A stretch of DNA of 28,534 bases from positions 1 through 28,534 of the IMG/VR virus record IMGVR_UViG_3300035682_000146; one strand, given 5' to 3'. Below the pieces are notes generated by a model. That model saw only the letters and a program-made list of their open reading frames with translations, ran no database searches and was not told the origin of the DNA. This stretch comes from a virus. A program made the position numbers and the translations under genes. The number at the start of each line of letters is the position of its first letter. Position 1 is the first letter of the stretch. Below are positions 1 through 6,795 of the stretch, in pieces.

Positions 1-127
1 CATTAGAATATTTTGGGGATAAGATAATACCATTAGAAAATAATACTAAATGGTTTATTCCAAGTTTTATTGAGTTTCAATATCCAAGCGGTTTAAGTGA
101 AAACAACAAAGCGCATACAGGAATAAT
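1..127. repeat. Direct terminal repeat, left copy (circular closure)
   Basis: Bases 1-127 are identical to bases 28408-28534. The repeat lies inside one open gene that continues unbroken across the join. This is what a circular or circularly permuted phage genome gives when assembled with a word size of 127. The exact length of 127 points to an assembly overlap rather than a biological terminal repeat. Non-redundant genome length is 28,407 bp. Confidence 0.95.
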
Positions 128-548
128 CAAAAATTTAGAAAGATATAAAGAACAAATTGATAACTATAAGCCCCTTATAAGCCCCTTGCAAGGGGACAAG
201 GATATGGTTATGGATAAGGTAATGGTTAAGGATAAGGTTAAGGTTATGGTAACAATGCCATTTGAAAGCGAAGAATTTATAAACTATTGGGAAATGTGGA
301 AGGAATTTAAAAGAAAACAATTTAAGTTTACATACGCAACACCTCAAAGCGAACAAGCATCATTAAAAGATTTGGTTAAACTATCTGGAGGGGATGAAAC
401 AATAGCATTAGAAATTATTGAACAATCAATGGCAAAAGGATGGAAAGGTTTTTTTACACTTAAAAACGAAACAAATGCAACAGGAATTAGCAACAATCGC
501 AAACCAACTTACTCTGAACAACAAGCCACAGACCTATGGAATCTCTAA
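3..548 (+). CDS. Phage replication initiator protein, C-terminal part (wraps the ends)
   Basis: This is the 3' part of the gene that begins at 28230; joined across the circle it encodes about 241 residues. The reading frame is open from base 3 to the TAA at 546-548. Residues about 126-143 form an unusual linker of alternating D, K, M and V, encoded by tandem hexamers. The C-terminal region (EEFINYWEMWKEF, then ALEIIEQSMAKGWKGFF) resembles the C-terminal helical domains of DnaD/DnaT-like and phage O-type replication proteins, where a GW-G-F motif is common. The likely role is origin recognition and recruitment of host helicase. An ATG at 204 lies inside the repeat and is not the real start. 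The 3' end overlaps the next gene. The function is inferred from layout and motifs, not from a family match I could test. Confidence 0.8.
   Translation, partial: LEYFGDKIIPLENNTKWFIPSFIEFQYPSGLSENNKAHTGIIKNLERYKEQIDNYKPLISPLQGDKDMVMDKVMVKDKVKVMVTMPFESEEFINYWEMWKEFKRKQFKFTYATPQSEQASLKDLVKLSGGDETIALEIIEQSMAKGWKGFFTLKNETNATGISNNRKPTYSEQQATDLWNL
166..253. other. Candidate replication origin: iteron-like repeats inside the initiator gene
   Basis: Three elements lie side by side. First, an 11-bp tandem repeat ATAAGCCCCTT occurs at 166-176 and 177-187. Second, a perfect 14-bp palindrome CCCCTTGCAAGGGG occupies 182-195 and overlaps the second repeat. Third, nine tandem hexamers of consensus GGWWAW run from 200 to 253 without a break. 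On the other strand the hexamers read as TTATCC/TTAACC-like units. The sequence at 209-217 (TATGGATAA) differs by one base from the DnaA box complement TGTGGATAA. Lambda places its origin iterons within gene O between the two protein domains, and this array sits at the same kind of place. The origin call is an inference. Confidence 0.6.
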
Positions 549-1197
549 ACTTGAACCAGATGAATTAAAAGTTGCTATGGCTTTAGATACAATGAGTGTT
601 GGCAGATGTTCGCCTATTGAAGTAAAGGAGCATTTAAAGACTTGTATTGTTTTGAGTGGATGCCAAACACCATCAATTGATTCTTTTCAATTCTTATGCG
701 AATTTGTAATTAATAATTACGGAAATTATAAACTAAAAGAACTTGGTGTTGCATTTGAACTTTACGCAATGGGCAAACTTTCAGTTGACAAAGCAATTTT
801 ATTTACACCTAAATTCTTTGGTGATGTAATGGCTGCTTATAAGCCAATTGCTTTGCAAGTAAGACAAAAAACCTATGTAGAGCCACAACCAGTAGAGATA
901 CCAAAAATCAATGATGATGAAGTTATTGAGGCATTGTACGAAAATTGGGATAAGTCGGCTAAAAGAGGCTGGGAGTTGCTAAATACAATGGCTTTTGATG
1001 TACTATGGAAGCGAAAGGAATTAAATAAGGATAATCTAAGTCAAGAGAAGGCAGATCAAATAAAGAAAAAGATAATAGCACATTACAAGGTAATGGCTAA
1101 AACACCTAAAGACTTGGAGAAATTAAATAATGAAATATTTATCAAGAATGAGTGCAAAAGATATGCTTTGTACTTATTTTTACAAAACCAACTATGA
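418..1197 (+). CDS. Conserved replication-module protein of Bacteroidota phages, function unknown
   Basis: Up to 259 residues, soluble, with no transmembrane segment. It directly follows the initiator gene, where lambda-like phages keep a helicase loader. A central region (NYGNYKLKELGVAFELYAMGK, then FTPKFFGDVMAAYKP, about residues 100-145) is a pattern I recognise from proteins beside replication genes in Bacteroidota phages, but I know no biochemical function. The last 100 residues are charged and helical. The start is uncertain: ATG at 418 overlaps the initiator by 131 bases, and in-frame alternatives are ATG at 475 and 577. The part that looks clearly protein-like starts near 550. The stop TGA overlaps the next start as ATGA. 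A helicase-loader role is only a positional guess. Confidence 0.75.
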   Translation: MNNQWQKDGKVFLHLKTKQMQQELATIANQLTLNNKPQTYGISKLEPDELKVAMALDTMSVGRCSPIEVKEHLKTCIVLSGCQTPSIDSFQFLCEFVINNYGNYKLKELGVAFELYAMGKLSVDKAILFTPKFFGDVMAAYKPIALQVRQKTYVEPQPVEIPKINDDEVIEALYENWDKSAKRGWELLNTMAFDVLWKRKELNKDNLSQEKADQIKKKIIAHYKVMAKTPKDLEKLNNEIFIKNECKRYALYLFLQNQL

Positions 1198-1322
1198 AAC
1201 AATTAACATTTATTTATGAATTAGCAAAGTTTATGCTGATATCAGTTCCACTTGCGTGTTGCATTTATTTAACGGCACATTTATACTTTGAAATCAAAAG
1301 ATTATGCTTAAAATATTTATAA
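1194..1322 (+). CDS. Small membrane protein (42 aa)
   Basis: The ATG overlaps the upstream stop codon (ATGA), typical of translational coupling. The product has one hydrophobic segment (about residues 12-32, including LISVPLACCIYLTAHL) followed by a short basic tail (IKRLCLKYL), so a single-pass membrane protein with the positive end in the cytoplasm is likely. Two adjacent cysteines lie in the segment. No family is recognised. The tight coupling to neighbours on both sides is the main support for it being a gene. Confidence 0.55.
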   Translation: MKQLTFIYELAKFMLISVPLACCIYLTAHLYFEIKRLCLKYL

Positions 1323-1378
1323 TCATAGCACTTTGGGAATTATTGAAAATACTTTATTACAAACTGATAAACAAATGA
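1304..1378 (+). CDS. Very small hydrophobic peptide (24 aa)
   Basis: The open frame starts at ATG 1304 inside the end of the 42-residue membrane protein and stops with TGA at 1376-1378, which overlaps the next ATG (1375) as ATGA. The product (MLKIFIIIALWELLKILYY, then five more residues) is hydrophobic and would insert in a membrane. It completes an unbroken chain of stop/start overlaps between the genes at 1194 and 1375. It may be a true micro-protein or only a coupling ORF that carries ribosomes to the next gene. Confidence 0.4.
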   Translation: MLKIFIIIALWELLKILYYKLINK

Positions 1379-1572
1379 CAGGGATAGACAACAACATTGA
1401 AGTAAGATTGATTTATCTGGATACAAAAGAGGAGATAGAGTTTAGATCAATTGCAAAGGCAATAAGGTTTTTAGGTACTGACTATAAAACCATAATGACA
1501 TATATGAACCCAATAAACAAAAAACGATACAAGCATAACGATAGATTATGTGTTGTTAGATTGAAAAAGTAA
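1375..1572 (+). CDS. NUMOD1-like small DNA-binding protein (65 aa)
   Basis: The sequence VRLIYLDTKEEIEFRSIAKA followed by RFLGTDYKTIMTYMN resembles the NUMOD1 module (a short strand, then F-x-SI-x-x-A-x-x-FLG and a helix). That module is found in homing endonucleases as a sequence-specific DNA-binding part. Here it stands alone, with a basic end rich in K and R. I chose ATG 1375 because it forms an ATGA overlap with the upstream stop; an upstream TTG at 1333 would add 14 residues that do not fit the motif. It sits just before NinG. The role could be regulation or nuclease targeting; the family assignment is by eye. Confidence 0.6.
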   Translation: MTGIDNNIEVRLIYLDTKEEIEFRSIAKAIRFLGTDYKTIMTYMNPINKKRYKHNDRLCVVRLKK

Positions 1573-1583
1573 ACCTAATTTTG
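1553..1583 (+). promoter_or_regulatory. Bacteroidota-type promoter before ninG
   Basis: TTG at 1553-1555 and TAATTTTG at 1576-1583 are separated by 20 bases, matching the known Bacteroidota pattern TTG-N17-23-TAnnTTTG. The start codon of ninG begins five bases after the last G of the -7 box, so the transcript would have almost no leader. It overlaps the end of the upstream gene. Confidence 0.55.
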
Positions 1584-1587
1584 CTTT

Positions 1588-1947
1588 ATGCCATTGATAC
1601 CTTTACCAAAGTTGTTAGAAAAAACCCAAAAGGTAGTTAATGCTTATATAAGGAAACGAGATGAAGGATTGCCTTGTATTAGTTGCGGAAGCTACAATGG
1701 TAATCAAGCTGGACATTACTTTACTGTTAAAGGTTATTCGGCTTTAAGGTTTAACGAATGGAATATCCATTTACAATGTGCTGGATGCAATATGTTTAAA
1801 CACGGCAACCAAGCAATGTATAGGATTGGCTTAGTAGAAAGGATAGGAGAGAAGGCAGTTAAAGAGTTGGAGTTTGAGGCGGTTAACAACAGGATTAAGA
1901 AATGGCAAAGAAACGAATTAAACGATTTGATTGAAAAATATAAATGA
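1588..1947 (+). CDS. ninG: NinG/Rap-like recombination protein
   Basis: A 119-residue protein with the hallmarks of the lambda NinG (Rap) family: an N-terminal helix (LLEKTQKVVNAYIRKRD), a zinc-type CxxC (CISC, residues 30-33), the AGHYFTVKGYSALRFN block, and a second CxxC followed by NMFKHGN. Lambda Rap cuts branched recombination intermediates such as D-loops and Holliday junctions. Here it is likely to resolve joints made by the Bet protein of this phage (26319-27038). It is shorter than lambda NinG (about 200 residues), as is usual in Bacteroidota phages. The stop overlaps the next ATG as ATGA. A near-consensus promoter ends five bases before the ATG. Confidence 0.88.
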   Translation: MPLIPLPKLLEKTQKVVNAYIRKRDEGLPCISCGSYNGNQAGHYFTVKGYSALRFNEWNIHLQCAGCNMFKHGNQAMYRIGLVERIGEKAVKELEFEAVNNRIKKWQRNELNDLIEKYK

Positions 1948-2108
1948 CCTTAGAATCCAACATATTTAAAACGTGCAAAGAACAAGAGATAGCAGGTTAT
2001 CCTTGCTATGTTTTTGAGATTGATGGCACTACGCACTATGTATTTGGAGAAACACAAGAACAAAGATTTAATTTTATGGCAGACTTAATCAATAATTACA
2101 ATGGCTAA
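1944..2108 (+). CDS. Small acidic protein of unknown function (54 aa)
   Basis: The start overlaps the ninG stop (ATGA) and the end overlaps the next gene, which starts at 2101. The product has short strand-like segments (YPCYVFEIDGTTHYVFGE) and an acidic, amphipathic C-terminal helix. No known family is recognised. The coupling to ninG suggests it is made together with it and could be an accessory factor, which is an inference from position only. Confidence 0.6.
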   Translation: MTLESNIFKTCKEQEIAGYPCYVFEIDGTTHYVFGETQEQRFNFMADLINNYNG

Positions 2109-2220
2109 ATTAACAAATAGTGGTAAAACCAGCTTTGGCAAAAGAAAGTGCGGCAAGTACAAAAAGACATCTGGTCCAAAGGATAAGGCAGTAAAACCTT
2201 ACGCAAGGCAAGGAAGATAA
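2101..2220 (+). CDS. Very basic short peptide (39 aa)
   Basis: The ATG lies within the last codons of the gene upstream (8-base overlap). The 39-residue product is rich in lysine, arginine and glycine (KRKCGKYKKTSGPKDK), with no hydrophobic core. Similar short basic peptides occur in Bacteroidota phages, though I cannot name a family. The composition suggests nucleic-acid or protein binding without a stable fold. It is followed by 52 non-coding bases. Confidence 0.5.
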   Translation: MAKLTNSGKTSFGKRKCGKYKKTSGPKDKAVKPYARQGR

Positions 2221-2272
2221 AATACTTGGTAAAGCCTCTTAGCAATAACGTAACCAAGTTAAAGAATAAACT

Positions 2273-2464
2273 ATGAAAGATACATACGGCAAAAAGCAAT
2301 ACACTTGTAAATGCGGTCAAATTACTGAAGGATATGTATGGTTCGGTAAGATCAAAGAAACACAGTTTGAGTGTACCAAATGTGGCAAATGGCTTGGATA
2401 TACCAATTTAGAAAAGAAAGCAGATAGCATTATATCAATACGAACACCAACTAAAAACCGATAA
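2273..2464 (+). CDS. Zinc-ribbon protein (63 aa)
   Basis: Two metal-binding knuckles are visible: CKC-G at residues 12-15 and CTKCGKW at about residues 34-40. With a strand between them, this gives a single small zinc ribbon. Such proteins bind DNA, RNA or partner proteins. No specific function can be read from the sequence. It lies one base upstream of the next small gene, within the run that leads to the methyltransferase, and is likely co-transcribed with it. Confidence 0.65.
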   Translation: MKDTYGKKQYTCKCGQITEGYVWFGKIKETQFECTKCGKWLGYTNLEKKADSIISIRTPTKNR

Positions 2465-2465
2465 T

Positions 2466-2669
2466 ATGGATGAAAGAAACGATTACAAATCTATTCCAGA
2501 GCAACCCAAAGAGGCTAAGGTTACAAGATTAGAAGTAATTAACCACGCTAAAAATGAAAAGCCAGTAGGTAGAATTTTAACTATGTATAAAGAATTAGGC
2601 GATTTTGAACACATTGAATTAGCCTTTCAAGATGGTGGTAAAACATTAAAAATATTCCTAAATAACTAA
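2466..2669 (+). CDS. Hypothetical protein (67 aa)
   Basis: A small soluble protein with a charged N-terminal tail and a compact second half (GRILTMYKELGDFEHIELAF, then GGKTLKIFLNN) that looks like alternating strands. No family is recognised. It starts 'aatATG' one base after the zinc-ribbon stop and ends one base before the methyltransferase start, so the three genes form a tight group. Confidence 0.6.
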   Translation: MDERNDYKSIPEQPKEAKVTRLEVINHAKNEKPVGRILTMYKELGDFEHIELAFQDGGKTLKIFLNN

Positions 2670-2670
2670 T

Positions 2671-3870
2671 ATGAACATCAACGAAATTAAACCTAACCCA
2701 AGCAACCCAAGAATCATTAAGGATGAGAAGTTTAAGAAGCTGGTTAAGTCAATACAGGACTTCCCTCAAATGCTTGAACTTAGACCTATTGTTATAGATG
2801 AAAACAATGTAGTATTAGGTGGCAATATGCGACTAAAGGCTTGTATTGAAGCTGGTTTAAAAGATGTACCAGTAAAACAAGCAAAAGACTTAACCGAAGA
2901 ACAAAAGAAAGAGTTTATTGTAAAAGATAACGTAGGATACGGAGAATGGGATTGGGATGATCTTGCAAACAATTGGGATGAGCAATTACTTACAGAATGG
3001 GGTTTAGATATACCAAACTTTGATGCAACTGTATTAGAGGCAGAAGAAGATGACTTTGCCGTACCAGATGGCGGAATAGAAACGGACATAGTATTAGGCG
3101 ACTTATTTGAGATAGGCGAACACAGATTACTTTGTGGCGATAGTACAGATAGCGACCAAGTGGCAAAGCTAATGAACGGACAAAAGGCTGATATGTCTTT
3201 TACAAGTCCACCTTATAATGCAGGTAAAAGTGAGGCTTTGAGTGGTAACACACATACAACAGATAATAAATACAACGAATACAACGATAATCAAACTAAA
3301 GATAATTATTTAGATTTATTAATAGGATTTACAAATAACGCAATATTAAATAGCGAATATCTTATTTGCAATATTCAAAGCTTAGCCGGTAATAAAATAG
3401 CTTTAATAGAATATTTGAATGAATATAAAGACAATTTTATAGATGTTGCAATATGGGATAAAGGACACGGAGCGCCAGCAATGGCTGAAAATGTAATGAC
3501 TTCTGCTTGGGAATATATGTTCTTTATATCTTCAAAAGATAAAGCTTCAAGAGCAATACCTAATGCAAATTTTAGGGGAACAGTTCCAAATATATACAGA
3601 GGCAAGCCAAATAGAAATAATGAATTTTCTCACGTTCACGCTGCAACATTCCCAATAGATTTACCAGAATGGGCATTGCAATTTACAAAAGAAGGTCATA
3701 TTGTTTTAGATCAATTTTGTGGAACAGGAACAACAATGGTTGCTTCACATCAAATGAAACGCAAATGTTATGGAATGGAGTTAGACCCAAAATACTGCCA
3801 AGTAATTGTAGATAGGATGAAAAAACTTGAACCATCATTGGTTATCAAAAAGAACGGAGTAACTTTGTAA
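2671..3870 (+). CDS. ParB/Srx-like domain fused to DNA methyltransferase (beta class)
   Basis: A 399-residue fusion. Residues about 1-110 match the ParB/sulfiredoxin-like domain often found before phage methylases (PNPSNPR near the start, GGNMRLKACIEAGLKDVPV at about 50-68). The rest is an S-adenosylmethionine-dependent amino-methyltransferase: catalytic motif IV is TSPPYN (residues 178-183) and the SAM-binding motif FCGTGTT is at residues 349-355. Motif IV before motif I defines the beta class. A serine in the SPPY form is commonest in N4-cytosine enzymes, but N6-adenine cannot be excluded. No cognate restriction enzyme is nearby, so it is an orphan, probably guarding phage DNA from host restriction. 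Adjacency to terminase suggests modification before packaging. The ParB-like part may nick DNA or bind nucleotide. Confidence 0.88.
   Translation: MNINEIKPNPSNPRIIKDEKFKKLVKSIQDFPQMLELRPIVIDENNVVLGGNMRLKACIEAGLKDVPVKQAKDLTEEQKKEFIVKDNVGYGEWDWDDLANNWDEQLLTEWGLDIPNFDATVLEAEEDDFAVPDGGIETDIVLGDLFEIGEHRLLCGDSTDSDQVAKLMNGQKADMSFTSPPYNAGKSEALSGNTHTTDNKYNEYNDNQTKDNYLDLLIGFTNNAILNSEYLICNIQSLAGNKIALIEYLNEYKDNFIDVAIWDKGHGAPAMAENVMTSAWEYMFFISSKDKASRAIPNANFRGTVPNIYRGKPNRNNEFSHVHAATFPIDLPEWALQFTKEGHIVLDQFCGTGTTMVASHQMKRKCYGMELDPKYCQVIVDRMKKLEPSLVIKKNGVTL
3838..3867 (+). promoter_or_regulatory. Promoter before the terminase/head operon
   Basis: TTG at 3838-3840 and TAACTTTG at 3860-3867 are 19 bases apart, a near-ideal Bacteroidota promoter. 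The start of the small terminase gene is 27 bases downstream of the -7 box. The element lies in the last codons of the methyltransferase, so it probably separates early from late transcription. Confidence 0.6.
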
Positions 3871-3893
3871 TAATTAGAGAATATTAAGAAAAT

Positions 3894-4241
3894 ATGGCAA
3901 ACGAGCATAATTTAATACCAGCACAAAAGGGAGAAGTAAGAAACCCAAATGGAAGGGGTAAAGGTGTGCCTAATAGCAAGACAAGGCTTTTACGTTTATT
4001 AGAGTTGGTTACTAAGGTACGCAACCCAGTAACAGGAGAAGATGAGGAGTTTACAATAGCAGAGCAATTAGATATGCAGATCATAGCTAAAGCGAGAAAG
4101 GGCGATTTAAAGGCTTACGAAATACTATTGGATAGATTAGAGGGCAGACCAAAACAAACAACCGACATTACTGCTGATATTAAGGGTAGTGTTCAAATAA
4201 CTATTGAACCAGATGCAGATTGTCAACCAATTAAAGATTAA
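3894..4241 (+). CDS. terS: Terminase small subunit-like protein (DUF5681-like)
   Basis: A 115-residue protein. The N-terminal part has the G-x-x-RNPNGRGKG-x-PN motif typical of the DUF5681 family, which occurs just before large terminase genes, followed by helices (LLRLLELVTKV, AEQLDMQIIAKARKGDLKAYEILLDRLEGRPKQ). Small subunits recognise the packaging site on DNA and load the large subunit. The identification rests on the motif and on position; sequence divergence in this class is large. The end overlaps the large-subunit gene by 29 bases, and a good promoter lies just upstream. Confidence 0.75.
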   Translation: MANEHNLIPAQKGEVRNPNGRGKGVPNSKTRLLRLLELVTKVRNPVTGEDEEFTIAEQLDMQIIAKARKGDLKAYEILLDRLEGRPKQTTDITADIKGSVQITIEPDADCQPIKD

Positions 4242-5379
4242 GGCTACACCAGTTTTTTATGCTAACAAAAAGGCATACGAAGATGGATTTCCTGTTATCT
4301 GTAACGAAGGTGGTTCAAGGTCAAGCAAAAGTTATTCCGTTGTTCAGTTACTAATACACATTGCTTTAAGCAAACCAAATACAAGAATATCATTTGTATC
4401 GCACTCACTCCCACATATTAAGCGTGGAGTTTATAGGGATTTTAAAGGCATAATGGAGCAATGGAACATTTGGGATGAAAAGGATTTCCGTTACACCGAT
4501 TTTATTTATACGTTTAAGAATGGTTCTTATATTGAGTTATTCGGTCTTGAAGACCCTGACAAAGCAAAAGGACCAGCAAGAGATATACTATTCGTAAACG
4601 AGGCAAACCTAATTAGTAAGGCTTTGTTTGACCAATTACTAATAAGAACAACGGGTCAAGTATTCTTAGACTGGAATCCAGCGGACTTTATTAGTTGGGT
4701 TTATGAGGTTGCCGATAACCCACAAAACAAACGCATACATTCTACTTATCTTAACAACATATCAAATCTAAGCGATAGCCAAGTAAGAAACATTGAACAA
4801 TACAAAGACTTACCAGATGATTTTATGTGGAAGGTTTACGGATTAGGGGAACGAGGCTCTGCAAAGGAAATTATATACACTCAATGGAAGCAATACGATG
4901 AAGCACCTGATGGCGATGTATTCTATGGATTAGACTTTGGTTATGTCCATCCAGCTGCACTTATCAAGGTTACACACCACGAAGGACAAAACTACTTTGA
5001 GGAAATAGTTTATCAAAGCGGACTAACTCTTAGTGATCTATCAAGATTGATTAAAGAGAAGCTACCAGAGAGAGCAACTATCTATGCGGATGCAGCCGAG
5101 CCAAAATCTATTGAGGAACTTTACCGACAAGGCTTTAACATTAAACCAGCGCAAAAGGATGTATGGGCTGGAATTGTTAAGATGAAGTCTTACCCAATAA
5201 ACTTGCACTACAATAGCAAAAACCTACGAAGGGAGTTTATGTCTTACAAATGGAAAAAGGATAAAAACGATAACGTAATTGAAGAACCTGTAAAGGCAAA
5301 TGATGACTTGATGGATGCTTGTAGGTATGCCGTATTTACGCATTTAACCAAGCTAAAATTTGAAGTATCTGTTTTTTAG
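4213..5379 (+). CDS. terL: Terminase large subunit (PBSX-type)
   Basis: The packaging motor that pumps DNA into the prohead and cuts it. The N-terminal ATPase has a Walker A-like GGSRSSKS (residues 33-40) and a Walker B with catalytic glutamate (DILFVNE, 124-130). The C-terminal RNase H-like nuclease has acidic residues in DFGYVHP (D241), YADAAEPKS (D293) and NDDLMDACRYAV (D364/D365). The length of 388 residues is usual for this type. I chose ATG 4213; a TTG at 4204 would add three residues. It overlaps the small-subunit gene, a common arrangement. The nearest recognised group is the Bacillus PBSX-like/Terminase_3 family. Confidence 0.93.
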   Translation: MQIVNQLKIKATPVFYANKKAYEDGFPVICNEGGSRSSKSYSVVQLLIHIALSKPNTRISFVSHSLPHIKRGVYRDFKGIMEQWNIWDEKDFRYTDFIYTFKNGSYIELFGLEDPDKAKGPARDILFVNEANLISKALFDQLLIRTTGQVFLDWNPADFISWVYEVADNPQNKRIHSTYLNNISNLSDSQVRNIEQYKDLPDDFMWKVYGLGERGSAKEIIYTQWKQYDEAPDGDVFYGLDFGYVHPAALIKVTHHEGQNYFEEIVYQSGLTLSDLSRLIKEKLPERATIYADAAEPKSIEELYRQGFNIKPAQKDVWAGIVKMKSYPINLHYNSKNLRREFMSYKWKKDKNDNVIEEPVKANDDLMDACRYAVFTHLTKLKFEVSVF

Positions 5380-5390
5380 TATAAAATAAC

Positions 5391-5398
5391 TAACTTTG
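5391..5398 (+). promoter_or_regulatory. Possible -7 promoter box before the portal gene
   Basis: TAACTTTG lies 17 bases before the portal start codon, in the 36-base gap after terL. The -33 TTG is not present at the right distance (only a T-rich stretch), so the promoter may be weak or need an activator. Confidence 0.35.
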
Positions 5399-5415
5399 TT
5401 TTAAATTCATATATA

Positions 5416-6795
5416 ATGGGATTACTTGACTTTTTTGGTAAAAGACAAAAACTATCTACTGTACTACCACAAATTCCTTTTAACGGACAAGTTGCGATAC
5501 AACAAGGGATAATAACTTGGCAAGGTGGCGACAACATTAGCTTTGTTAATGATGGTTATTCAGCAAATGATATAGTTTATTCAATCGTTAAATTAATTGC
5601 GGACAAAGCAAAACTTGCTCCATTCCACGTTTATAAAGTGGTTGATGAAAGTTCTGCAAAGAAATATAAAGCGTTAATGAGCCAACCAGATAAGATTGAG
5701 AACTGGAAGGAAGTGGAGAAGCTACATAAGAAAGCGTTTGAATTATATACAGGAGATGCACGATTAAACGAGTTGTTAAAATATCCTAATGAAGAAGATA
5801 CCTTTGGCGATTTCGTAGAGTCTTGGTGTACTTTTAAATTAGTTACAGGTAACTCTTTTGTTTACGCAAAGATGATTGAAGGTGGAAACAACGATGGTAA
5901 GCCTTATGAGTTGTACGTGCTTCCTTCTCAATATATGTACGTGTTAGCGGACATTCAAAACTTTCCACCAACTATTAGCGGTTACCAATTGAACTATGGT
6001 CCACTTTGGAACTTTAGTAAAAAAGAGATACTACAAGATAAATATGTAAACTTACAATGGAATACAACTGGAAATCAACTATATGGTCAATCTCCTTTGA
6101 TGGCTGCTGCGAGAAACTTGACTCGTTCGAACGAAGCCAAGACTGCTGCGGTTGCATCTTTCCAGAATGGTGGTCCAGCTGGAGTACTATTTATGAATGA
6201 TGAACGCTTTGACCCTATTAGTGGAACACAACAAGCACAAGCACTTAAAAGAGCCGTGAGTGAAAAAGGTGGCTCTGCTAACTTTAATTCAATTGCAGTT
6301 AGTGGTTATAAAGTAGATTGGAAACAAATAGGATTGAGTCCTGTTGAATTAGACATTATTGAGAGTGAGAAGTGGGATATGAAAGCACTTTGTAATATTT
6401 ACGGAGTACCTTCTCAATTGTTAAACGATGCTGAGAATAAGACTTATAACAACCAAAGAGAAGGAGAGAAAGCATTGACAGTTCGTTGTGCTATTCCTTT
6501 GTTAGTTGGTATTAGAGATAACTTAAATCGTAAATTACATTCCGATTGGGGTTATAGAAATACTGGTATCTATATTGACTTTGACCCTACTGTTTATAGT
6601 GAATTAGAAGCAAACAAAGCAGAGCAAGTAGAATGGTTGGATAAAGCGTGGTGGATTGCACCTAAGCAAAAGATGGATATTATGGGATTAGAGATTCCTC
6701 CTTACATAGACCAAACTGAAATGGAAAAATTATATATTCCTTCAAGTTTACAATCACCAGATGAGTTTCAACCTTTAACTTTACCAAATGAATAA
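5416..6795 (+). CDS. Portal protein (HK97 gp3-like)
   Basis: 459 residues, as expected for a phage portal. The twelve-fold ring at one head vertex is the DNA channel, the docking site for terminase and later for the connector. Family features seen are the opening MGLLDFFGKR, a core block with NLQWNTTGNQLYGQSPLMAA, the NGGPAGVL stretch, and the late block DMKALCNIYGVPSQLLND with NNQREGEKAL, typical of HK97-type portals. Between residues about 75 and 120 there is a charged insertion. It overlaps the next gene by eight bases. Confidence 0.92.
   Translation: MGLLDFFGKRQKLSTVLPQIPFNGQVAIQQGIITWQGGDNISFVNDGYSANDIVYSIVKLIADKAKLAPFHVYKVVDESSAKKYKALMSQPDKIENWKEVEKLHKKAFELYTGDARLNELLKYPNEEDTFGDFVESWCTFKLVTGNSFVYAKMIEGGNNDGKPYELYVLPSQYMYVLADIQNFPPTISGYQLNYGPLWNFSKKEILQDKYVNLQWNTTGNQLYGQSPLMAAARNLTRSNEAKTAAVASFQNGGPAGVLFMNDERFDPISGTQQAQALKRAVSEKGGSANFNSIAVSGYKVDWKQIGLSPVELDIIESEKWDMKALCNIYGVPSQLLNDAENKTYNNQREGEKALTVRCAIPLLVGIRDNLNRKLHSDWGYRNTGIYIDFDPTVYSELEANKAEQVEWLDKAWWIAPKQKMDIMGLEIPPYIDQTEMEKLYIPSSLQSPDEFQPLTLPNE

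Noticed and set aside
200-253. CRISPR array
   Set aside because: The hexamers are contiguous without spacers and there are no cas genes; they also keep the initiator frame open.
2766-3089. Minus-strand frame in the methyltransferase gene
   Set aside because: Serine-rich antisense shadow of a gene with clear motifs; no promoter on that strand was seen.
5380-5415. Full promoter before the portal gene
   Set aside because: Only the -7 box is good; no TTG at 17-23 bases upstream, so listed as a possible box only.
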